A stretch of 64,000 nt of DNA, taken from contig NZ_FQWW01000001.1 in assembly GCF_900129795.1 (NCBI RefSeq), forward strand, positions 1 through 64,000, read 5' to 3'. Both the position numbers and the translations under genes were made by a program. The notes beneath the pieces are model-generated. The model was given only the letters and a program-made list of their open reading frames with translations. It did not search any database and was not told the origin of the DNA. Below are positions 41,008 to 47,494 of the stretch, one piece after another. The DNA is from Flavobacterium sp. CF108. Its GTDB lineage: Bacteria > Bacteroidota > Bacteroidia > Flavobacteriales > Flavobacteriaceae. Every line of letters begins with the position of its first letter. Within the stretch, counting starts at the first letter, position 1.

Positions 41008-41164
41008 AAGGTTTTGTTTCAAGTTTAAAGTTCAAAGTTTCACGTTCTAAACGATAAACTTTGTCAAAGTTACCCAAGCCCAGTAACTTGAAACATGAAA
41101 CAAAGAAAACCTGAAACAAAAACTTAGAATCTTAGCACCTCAGAACCTTAGCACCTTAAAAAAA
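41008..41164. repeat. Repeat-rich spacer between tcdA and the HAD gene
   Basis: The 157 bases contain degenerate words of the types GTTTCAAGTTTAAAGTTC, CTTTGTCAAAG (41059-41069), AACTTGAAACATGAAAC and CTTAGCACC / CCTTAGCACC repeated. No gene or clear promoter is visible. Confidence 0.55.
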
Positions 41165-41827
41165 ATGATTAAAACAGTAATTTTTGATATGGACGGCGTA
41201 ATTGTCGATACAGAACCCGTTCATCGTTATGCCTACTACAAACAGTTTTCAGAATTAAATATTGAAGTTCCTGAGGAAATGTACACTTCATTTACCGGAT
41301 TTTCGACGAGAAATACTTTTCAGAGTTTAAAAGGTTTTTTCCCAACAATTGAACATGAAGTAGAGGATTTAATTCAAAGAAAAAGAAGCCTTTTTAATGA
41401 TGCTTTTGATACCAAAGAAGATTTATATCTTTTAGAAGGTGTTGAAGATTTAATTAAGGACATATACGCAAACGGAATTCAGTTGATTTTAGCATCTTCG
41501 GCTTCAAAAGTTACTATTGAGCGTGTTTTTACAAGATTTAATCTGCATCAGTATTTTTCTCATATTGTGAGTGGCGAAGATTTTCCGCAGTCAAAACCAA
41601 ATCCGGCTATTTTTAATCACGCCGCTTCATTGTCGATTGCGCCAAAAGAGGAATGTATTATTATTGAAGACAGTACAAATGGTGTAAAAGCCGCAAAAGC
41701 TGCCGGAATTTACTGTGTAGGTTACAACAGCATTCATTCTAACCTGCAGGATTTATCAGAAGCTGATATTGTTATCAATCATTTTAGTGAACTGAATGCA
41801 CAAAAAATATCACAGCTTACGGCTTGA
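41165..41827 (+). CDS. HAD-superfamily hydrolase (beta-phosphoglucomutase-like)
   Basis: This is a 220-residue soluble phosphatase or phosphomutase. HAD motif I is FDMDGVIVDTEP (nucleophile Asp at 9, acid/base Asp at 11). Motif II is ASSAS, motif III contains the Lys of SKPNPAIF, and motif IV is IIEDSTNGVKAAKAAG. A small helical cap (residues ~18-80) is of the type found in beta-PGM/PGP-like members. The substrate is probably a small sugar phosphate, but it cannot be fixed. Confidence 0.9.
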   Translation: MIKTVIFDMDGVIVDTEPVHRYAYYKQFSELNIEVPEEMYTSFTGFSTRNTFQSLKGFFPTIEHEVEDLIQRKRSLFNDAFDTKEDLYLLEGVEDLIKDIYANGIQLILASSASKVTIERVFTRFNLHQYFSHIVSGEDFPQSKPNPAIFNHAASLSIAPKEECIIIEDSTNGVKAAKAAGIYCVGYNSIHSNLQDLSEADIVINHFSELNAQKISQLTA

Positions 41828-41845
41828 ATTATGTAAAATTTAACA

Positions 41846-41874
41846 TTTGTTAGCTAATTGAATTTGTAAATTTG
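41846..41874 (+). promoter_or_regulatory. Promoter of the DUF2911 gene
   Basis: TTTG (41846-41849), a 17-nt spacer and TAAATTTG (41867-41874) match the Bacteroidota consensus. The -7 box covers a possible TTG start at 41872, which supports the ATG at 41899 as the real start. Confidence 0.75.
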
Positions 41875-41898
41875 AACAAAAACAAACAAAAACTTATA

Positions 41899-42741
41899 AT
41901 GAAAAAAATACTTATTGCATTAGCCATCATTTTGGCACCTTTTGCAGCTGAAGCACAAGTAAGAACGCCGCAAGCGAGTCCAAAAGCTTATATCAAACAA
42001 ACAGTGGGTTTAACGGATGTTGAAGTTACGTATTCAAGACCGGGAGCCAGAGGCAGGGCTGTTTTTGGAAACTTAGTTCCTTTTGGTAAACTTTGGAGAA
42101 CCGGAGCAAATGAAAATACCGTTATTAATTTTAGTGACGATGTTGTAATTGACGGTAAAACTTTGAAAAAAGGAAAATATGCAATTTATACCATTCCTAA
42201 AATCGAAAGCTGGGAAGTTATTTTTTATCTTTCTACAGACAACTGGGGATTACCTGAAAACTGGAACGACGCTTATGTTGTTTTAAAAACTACAGTTAAA
42301 GAAAACGCATTGCCAACTCCGGTTGAAACTTTTACAATTGGGATTAATGGTTTAGATCAAAACTTTGCTTATTTAGAAATGGCTTGGGAAAACTCTCATG
42401 TTGCTTTAAAATTTGAAGTTCCAACGGCTAAAAATGCAATTGCAAGTATTGAAAAAACGCTGGCTGGGCCAACTTGGAATGATTATTATGCAGCATCACA
42501 ATATTTATTTTCTTCAAACGGAAATTTAGATACTGCTAAAATATATGTTGATAAAGCATTAGATATGAGTACTGATAAGCCTTACTATGTTTCAAGATTA
42601 AAATCATTAATCCAGGCAAAACAAGGAGATAAAAAAGGTGCTGTTGAAACTGCAAAACTTTCATTAGCTGCTGCAGAAGCTGCAAACAACCAAGATTATG
42701 TAAAAATGAATAAAGACAGCATCGCTGAATGGAGCAGATAA
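41899..42741 (+). CDS. DUF2911 exported protein with TPR-like C-terminus
   Basis: This 280-residue protein from the ATG at 41899 has a signal peptide ending at AEAQ (~19). The DUF2911 domain follows: SPKAYIKQTVGLTDVEVTYSRP, then FGKLWRTGANENTVINFS and KKGKYAIYTIP. After residue ~185 comes a helical TPR-like part (DTAKIYVDKALDMS; AVETAKLSLAAAEAANNQDYV). DUF2911 is common in Bacteroidota periplasm or outer membrane; its function is unknown. It has its own well-formed promoter. Confidence 0.9.
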   Translation: MKKILIALAIILAPFAAEAQVRTPQASPKAYIKQTVGLTDVEVTYSRPGARGRAVFGNLVPFGKLWRTGANENTVINFSDDVVIDGKTLKKGKYAIYTIPKIESWEVIFYLSTDNWGLPENWNDAYVVLKTTVKENALPTPVETFTIGINGLDQNFAYLEMAWENSHVALKFEVPTAKNAIASIEKTLAGPTWNDYYAASQYLFSSNGNLDTAKIYVDKALDMSTDKPYYVSRLKSLIQAKQGDKKGAVETAKLSLAAAEAANNQDYVKMNKDSIAEWSR

Positions 42742-42819
42742 TTTCTTGAAAATTTCTATATAAAAAATTCTAAAATCCAAAGCTTTATGAGTTTTGGATT
42801 TTTTTTGAAATTAACACAG

Positions 42820-42833
42820 ACAGACTTGTCTGT
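42820..42833. promoter_or_regulatory. Palindromic operator of the TetR gene
   Basis: ACAGAC-TT-GTCTGT is a perfect dyad with a 2-base centre. It covers the -33 TTG (42826-42828) of the TetR promoter, a classic place for autorepression. Confidence 0.75.
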
Positions 42834-42857
42834 ATATTGAAATAATTTTTATATTTG
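42826..42857 (+). promoter_or_regulatory. Promoter of the TetR / DUF1348 operon
   Basis: TTG (42826-42828), a 21-nt spacer and TATATTTG (42850-42857). The -7 box ends 18 bases before the ATG at 42876. Confidence 0.72.
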
Positions 42858-42875
42858 TATATCAAATTATTGAAG

Positions 42876-43403
42876 ATGCAGCCAAGAGAACGTATTTTAG
42901 AAAAGACTTTTATTTTATTCCATAAGCAGGGTTACAACGCTACGGGAATCAATCAGATTATAGAAGAATCGAAAGTAGCAAAAGCTAGTTTTTATCAGCA
43001 CTTTAAATCTAAAGAAGATTTATGTGTGGCATTTTTAGAGCAGCGTCATTCTTTTTGGTTTAACGAATTACTAAAATTTACAAATAATATAGAAGATTCA
43101 AATTCTAAAGTTTTAGCTTCTTTTGAGTTCTTAGTTTACATGAATGAAAAAGAAAATTTTAGAGGCTGCAGTTTTCTAAATATACTTTCAGAGATTCCGC
43201 CGGATAATGTAAAGATTCTCAGTGTTATTCAAAGCCATAAAAGTGATTTGCGTAATTTTTTCAGGGATATTTTGAAAGATGAACTAATATCAGATCATGT
43301 TTATTTATTATTTGAAAGCTGTATAATTGAAAGTCAGTTATTTAAATCAAACGAGTTAATAGAACAATCAAAGAAAATAATTCAAACTTTAATTTTAAAA
43401 TAA
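42876..43403 (+). CDS. TetR/AcrR-family repressor
   Basis: This 175-residue regulator starts at the ATG at 42876; an upstream TTG lies inside the -7 box and is rejected. The N-terminal helix-turn-helix ([44 protein letters not shown]) is a textbook TetR DNA-binding domain. The C-terminal ligand-binding part contains [14 protein letters not shown], which recalls the QacR/TetR_C subfamilies that begin with a GC motif. It overlaps the DUF1348 gene by one base (TAATG) and likely represses both through the dyad at 42820-42833. Confidence 0.92.
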   Translation: MQPRERILEKTFILFHKQGYNATGINQIIEESKVAKASFYQHFKSKEDLCVAFLEQRHSFWFNELLKFTNNIEDSNSKVLASFEFLVYMNEKENFRGCSFLNILSEIPPDNVKILSVIQSHKSDLRNFFRDILKDELISDHVYLLFESCIIESQLFKSNELIEQSKKIIQTLILK

Positions 43404-43816
43404 TGGAACAGAAATTACCGCTGCCATCTTTCACTTTAGAAACGGCAAAAGAAAAAATTCAGCTGGCAGAAGACGCATGGAACAGCCAGGATCCGGAAAG
43501 AGTTTCAAAGGCTTATACTATTGACAGCGAATGGAGAAACAGAGATAAATTCGTAAACGGACGCGATGAAATTGTTCTTTTTTTAACTGAAAAATGGAAG
43601 AAAGAGAGAAACTATAAATTGAAAAAGGAATATTGGGCACATACCGAAAATAGAATTGCAGTACGATTTGAGTATGAATATCAAGATCTTAATGGAAATT
43701 GGTTTAGAGCGTACGGAAATGAAAACTGGGAATTTGATGCTAATGGTTTAATGCAGAAAAGATATGCCAGCATAAACGATCTTCAAATAAAAGAAGATGA
43801 CAGGAAATTCAAATAA
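43403..43816 (+). CDS. DUF1348 NTF2-like protein
   Basis: This 137-residue cytoplasmic protein matches DUF1348, a compact NTF2-like family. Diagnostic parts are [42 protein letters not shown], then [16 protein letters not shown] and the final [11 protein letters not shown]. No biochemical role is settled. It is translationally coupled to the TetR repressor and probably controlled by it, which suggests a role in response to a small organic compound. That is inference. Confidence 0.9.
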   Translation: MEQKLPLPSFTLETAKEKIQLAEDAWNSQDPERVSKAYTIDSEWRNRDKFVNGRDEIVLFLTEKWKKERNYKLKKEYWAHTENRIAVRFEYEYQDLNGNWFRAYGNENWEFDANGLMQKRYASINDLQIKEDDRKFK

Positions 43817-43817
43817 A

Positions 43818-44447
43818 CTAATTCATACTTGGCGGTTCCGGAATTTTGATCTTTCTTTTGATTTTCTTTACAATTAAAAGATAAAAAGTAATTCCGCCCA
43901 AAATTATAAGTAAAGCAATTTGGAGCTGGCCTAAACTATTATTTTTGCTGTACATTGCATTTGCATTGGCCAGCTTTGCTTTTCCTTCTTTAATTTGAAT
44001 TTGAGACAAAGATTCTAAAGTTTTTAAAGCTTGCGCACTCGAATAAGCAATTTTATTCCAGTTTTTGTTTTCGGCTTGTTTGTTGATTTCTTTACAAGAA
44101 CCCAGAAAAGCATCAAAATGTTTTTTTTCGTTATTGGTTAAAACCGTTTTAGCATACAAATCATCAATATTGTGAATGATGTCTAAAGTATGAATGATTT
44201 CATTTTTTTTAATATTATCGCTTAAATCCAGTTTTTCAGCTTCGGATTTTATAAAATGAAGCTGTTTCGAGTATTGAAAAATATAATGTGCGACAACCAA
44301 TCGATCTTTATAAATCGCGTTTATATTATCATTTACATTTTTAGAATTTCGGAGCGTATTGAAATTTCCCAATAAAATTATCAGCATTACAATCAGCAGG
44401 ATAAAAGCTGCTTTGGTTTTATTGCTGTATTTTTTATGGTCTTTCAT
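43818..44447 (-). CDS. Four-helix-bundle sensor-like membrane protein (4HB_MCP type)
   Basis: This is a 209-residue protein. A membrane helix at ~12-28 (AAFILLIVMLIILLGNF) is followed by ~145 residues of long amphipathic helices. A second membrane helix lies at ~172-192 (LQIALLIILGGITFYLLIV). The first helix exit (NTLRNSKNVNDNINAIYKDRLV) resembles the ligand-binding four-helix bundle of methyl-accepting chemoreceptors. It has no HAMP, kinase or MCP signalling domain, only a basic ~17-residue cytoplasmic tail. It could be a partner of another signalling protein. It is convergent with the DUF1348 gene, one base apart. Confidence 0.75.
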   Translation of the reverse strand: MKDHKKYSNKTKAAFILLIVMLIILLGNFNTLRNSKNVNDNINAIYKDRLVVAHYIFQYSKQLHFIKSEAEKLDLSDNIKKNEIIHTLDIIHNIDDLYAKTVLTNNEKKHFDAFLGSCKEINKQAENKNWNKIAYSSAQALKTLESLSQIQIKEGKAKLANANAMYSKNNSLGQLQIALLIILGGITFYLLIVKKIKRKIKIPEPPSMN

Positions 44448-44499
44448 AACGCTCTATTTAAGTAGTGGGTTACTCAAAGATAGAGATTTTTAGATTAAG

Positions 44500-44603
44500 T
44501 TTGTCATTCCGAGGAACGAGGAATCGCACTCGTAACTCGACAAAGATTAGGGCTTTTCCTTGCGTAATTTCTAGTGCGATTCCTCGTTCCTCGGAATGAC
44601 AAA
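44500..44603. repeat. Perfect 31-bp inverted repeat (GTCATTCCGAGGAACGAGG family)
   Basis: The arms 44500-44530 and 44573-44603 are exact reverse complements of 31 bp with a 42-base loop. The core TGTCATTCCGAGGAACGAGG is of a kind known between genes throughout the Bacteroidota. It occupies most of the 185-base gap between two convergent-to-tandem minus-strand genes. No gene is inside. Confidence 0.92.
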
Positions 44604-44632
44604 ATTATGTTTTTTTGATCTAAAAGAAAGAT

Positions 44633-45121
44633 TTATTTGGAAGTAGATTGCTTAATAAGCGAAAGAGTTTGTCTGTTTATAATTTCAGCAGCATCTGATA
44701 AAAATCTTGGATTCGTACACTCACCGTAATTAATATAAACAAGATGATTATCATCTTCAAGATTTTCATTTTTTTCTTTAGCATATAAATAACTATCCAT
44801 TCCCATAGTCAAATAAACAGGAGTTCCTGCGTTGTATAATTGAGTAGCTATATCTATTAATCTTTTTTCGGCTGCAAATTTTATATCTTCTTCTTTATAA
44901 GAATATAAAAACATACATTCAATAAGAGAACAAAATTTTCTGCTTTTTAAAGGAGGATATTTTTCAAAAATTTCAATCCCTTGATTTAAATTTTCAAAGC
45001 ATTTTGTATAAAGCTGCTCAGCAATAGAATAATCTTCAACTATTTCAGTATCATTAGTATCTTGGCTTTTGACAGAAAGGCTCAAAAGAAGTAATATCAT
45101 TAAAACAATTTTTTGAAGCAT
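44633..45121 (-). CDS. Exported protein of unknown function
   Basis: This is a 162-residue protein with a signal peptide (1-19, ending VKSQ). The mature part is mostly helical and acidic (EIVEDYSIAEQLYTKCFENLNQGIEIF). It has four Cys, at least three of which (KCF, KFCSLIECMF) cluster before residue 75, and ends AAEIINRQTLSLI. No family was recognised. It shares strand and spacing (25 bases) with the unknown gene upstream and may form a pair with it. Confidence 0.65.
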   Translation of the reverse strand: MLQKIVLMILLLLSLSVKSQDTNDTEIVEDYSIAEQLYTKCFENLNQGIEIFEKYPPLKSRKFCSLIECMFLYSYKEEDIKFAAEKRLIDIATQLYNAGTPVYLTMGMDSYLYAKEKNENLEDDNHLVYINYGECTNPRFLSDAAEIINRQTLSLIKQSTSK

Positions 45122-45146
45122 AATTATCTTTATAAAGATTATAAAT

Positions 45147-45578
45147 TTATTTCAATCTAAATTTTTTACCTTCTTTATAACCAATGGGAAAAGTTGGACC
45201 TTTTACTCCAAATGGCCCTGAACCATTTTCATTATAATAATATTCTTCTTTATTATCAGTATATCGTCCGGCGCATAAAAGATTGAAAGTGGTGCTTTTT
45301 CTACTTGATTTAAGAACATTTATATCAATCCAAACAGGTATTTTATTTTTTCGATAAAGCAGTTCTACAACTTCATTATCCGTCAAATTCAATCTTATAA
45401 TTCCCCCATCTTCGGGATAAATATCAAATTTATCCATATTTCCGATGACATTTGGCGGGGTAAAAATTATATTATACTTGAAATCAGTTGTTAACTTATC
45501 TTTGACATAATTTTCGGCAAATTTCAGAGCTACAAAACTTGCACCGTTTAAATGAAATAAAAACTCTTCTTTTGTCAT
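45147..45578 (-). CDS. Protein of unknown function
   Basis: This is a 143-residue protein, with no signal peptide or membrane helix. Visible features are a helical start (EEFLFHLNGASFVALKFAENYV), an alternating strand region with IRLNLTDNEVVELLYRKNKIPVWIDI, and a Gly/Pro-rich C-terminus (NGSGPFGVKGPTFPIGYKEGKK). The size and layout resemble small immunity-type proteins of polymorphic toxin systems, but no toxin gene is nearby and no family match is claimed. It lies 25 bases upstream of the exported unknown at 44633. Confidence 0.6.
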   Translation of the reverse strand: MTKEEFLFHLNGASFVALKFAENYVKDKLTTDFKYNIIFTPPNVIGNMDKFDIYPEDGGIIRLNLTDNEVVELLYRKNKIPVWIDINVLKSSRKSTTFNLLCAGRYTDNKEEYYYNENGSGPFGVKGPTFPIGYKEGKKFRLK

Positions 45579-45636
45579 TTTATGTCTAGAATTTTCAAAC
45601 TAACATCCCCATTTAACAATTTTGATTTATGGTCTT

Positions 45637-47373
45637 TTAATTATCTTCTTCTAAAATCAAATCACTATTACCCTTTTTATCTCCTCTAAAAAACAAAAAC
45701 TGCAAAATCAAAGCCAAGCCTATAGTTAAAATTGCACCAATAAAATTCAGCCATAAATAACCCAATTTTTCTTGTTTGTAAACCATAAAGTAATAAATGA
45801 TTATAATTACAAACTGGCTTATACAGGCACTAATAAACATAGGTTTTGCCTGAACACGTTTTAGATAAAAACCAACAAGGAAAATTCCCAAGACAGTTCC
45901 GTAAAAAATTGAACCAATTATATTTACAAGTTGAATTAAATTTTCAAACAAAGTTCCTACGCAGGCAAAAAGAATTGCAATAATTCCCCAAAAAAGTGTG
46001 AAAAATTTAGTTGCATTAAGATAATGTTTCTCTGATTTTTCGGTTTTGATATTTCGTTTGTAAATATCAATTGCTGTTGTTGAAGCCAAAGCATTTAATC
46101 CAGAAGCTGTTGAAGACATTGCTGCAGAAAGAATAACCGCAAGTAATAAACCAATTAATCCTTTTGGTAAATAATGCAGGATAAAGTGGAAAAAGACATA
46201 ATCTTTATCGTTGGTTTCGCTGTTACTATCGGCTCTTGAAATGATTTCTTTGGCACGATCACGCAAATCTTTTTCTTTATTCGATAAAGTGACTAATTCT
46301 TTACGAAGAATCGGATTATCATAATCCTGATTCAACTGATCGATATATAGTAAGTTGATTACTTTTTTATCTTCGGATAATTTGTCCAGCTTTTTTTCAA
46401 GAACATGATATTCTTCTTTATATGCCGATTTTTCAATTACAATTTTATTATTCGGATTAAAATTTAAAGGAACGGGATTGAATTGAAAAAATACAAAAAC
46501 CATAACTCCGGTTAACAGAATAAAAAATTGCATTGGCACTTTTAAAAGCCCGTTCATGATTAATCCCATTTGGCTTTCTTTTACCGATTTCCCGGATAAA
46601 TATCTTCCAACCTGAGATTGATCTGTACCAAAATAAGCGAGAGCTAAAAAGAATCCGCCCGTAATTCCACTCCAAAAAGTATATTTTTCTTCCGGATCAA
46701 AAGAGAAATCTACAATATTCATTTTATCATTTGCTCCGGCAATATGCAGTGCACTTGTAAAAGTCATATCATTTGGAAGGTAATGTAAAATCAGGAAAAA
46801 CGTGATAAACATTCCTGACATAATTACAAACATCTGCTGTTTCTGCGTTACGTTTACGGCCTTAGTCCCTCCAGAAAAAGTATAAATTATAACCAAAACT
46901 CCAATTATTATATTCATACCGGTTAAGTTCCAGCCTAAAAGTGCCGATAAAATAATAGCCGGAGCATAAATCGTCAATCCCGTTCCTAAACCTCTTTGAA
47001 TTAAGAATAAAATAGCGGCAAGAGAACGAGTTTGTACATCAAATCGTTTTTCCAGATATTCATAAGCGGTAAAAACTTTATATTTATGATAAAGCGGAAT
47101 AAATGTGAAACAAATAACAACCATTGCAATTGGCAGTCCAAAATAGAACTGCACAAAACCCATTCCGTCATGATAAGCCTGTCCGGGAGTAGATAAAAAT
47201 GTAATTGCACTGGCCTGAGTTGCCATTACTGAAAGTCCAACGGTATACCAAGGCGTTTCGTTGTTTCCTAAAATAAAATCTTCAACGTTTTTACTTCCTT
47301 TGGTTTTCCAGGAACCGTAACCAACAATGAATAAAAGTGTTACAATAAGTACGATCCAGTCAAATAGCTGCAT
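45637..47373 (-). CDS. Sodium:solute symporter (SSS family)
   Basis: This is a 578-residue inner-membrane transporter of about thirteen helices. SSS signatures include TFLSTPGQAYHDGMGFVQFYFG and the segment LAYFGTDQSQVGRYLSGKSVKES. GLIGLLLAVILSAAMSSTASGLNALASTTAID is near the Na2 site. Residues ~300-390 are an unusual charged helical insertion (VLEKKLDKLSEDKKVIN; LSNKEKDLRDRAKEIIS). The substrate is not readable. The operon with an LmbE-type deacetylase suggests an N-acylated sugar or related compound. It is coupled to a 35-residue gene whose stop codon is three bases before this start. Confidence 0.92.
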   Translation of the reverse strand: MQLFDWIVLIVTLLFIVGYGSWKTKGSKNVEDFILGNNETPWYTVGLSVMATQASAITFLSTPGQAYHDGMGFVQFYFGLPIAMVVICFTFIPLYHKYKVFTAYEYLEKRFDVQTRSLAAILFLIQRGLGTGLTIYAPAIILSALLGWNLTGMNIIIGVLVIIYTFSGGTKAVNVTQKQQMFVIMSGMFITFFLILHYLPNDMTFTSALHIAGANDKMNIVDFSFDPEEKYTFWSGITGGFFLALAYFGTDQSQVGRYLSGKSVKESQMGLIMNGLLKVPMQFFILLTGVMVFVFFQFNPVPLNFNPNNKIVIEKSAYKEEYHVLEKKLDKLSEDKKVINLLYIDQLNQDYDNPILRKELVTLSNKEKDLRDRAKEIISRADSNSETNDKDYVFFHFILHYLPKGLIGLLLAVILSAAMSSTASGLNALASTTAIDIYKRNIKTEKSEKHYLNATKFFTLFWGIIAILFACVGTLFENLIQLVNIIGSIFYGTVLGIFLVGFYLKRVQAKPMFISACISQFVIIIIYYFMVYKQEKLGYLWLNFIGAILTIGLALILQFLFFRGDKKGNSDLILEEDN

Positions 47374-47376
47374 AGG

Positions 47377-47484
47377 TTATGAATAAAATTGCATGATTAA
47401 GAAAAAAATCACAATATAAATGAGGTTAGCAACTAAAACGTAGGTGTAACTTTTTTTCCATTTTTTTGTTTTTTTTGCTTCCAT
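47377..47484 (-). CDS. Small single-helix membrane protein upstream of the SSS symporter (35 residues)
   Basis: The frame runs from ATG at 47484-47482 to TAA at 47379-47377. It encodes a Lys-rich start (MEAKKTKKWKKSYTY) followed by one hydrophobic helix (VLVANLIYIVIFFLIMQF). Positive residues precede the helix, so the N-terminus should be cytoplasmic. It sits between the deacetylase and symporter genes with gaps of 10 and 3 bases, a position that argues it is translated. It could be a small subunit of the symporter, as YjcH-type proteins are for other SSS carriers; this is inference. Confidence 0.75.
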   Translation of the reverse strand: MEAKKTKKWKKSYTYVLVANLIYIVIFFLIMQFYS

Positions 47485-47494
47485 ATTTTTGAAA

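Noticed and set aside
41872..41898. TTG start for the DUF2911 gene
   Set aside because: It overlaps the -7 promoter box, and the ATG at 41899 begins a clean signal peptide.
45147..45578. Toxin-immunity module
   Set aside because: Resemblance to immunity proteins is only general; no toxin domain, Rhs/VgrG or type VI/IX cargo gene lies nearby. Kept only as a low-grade finding.
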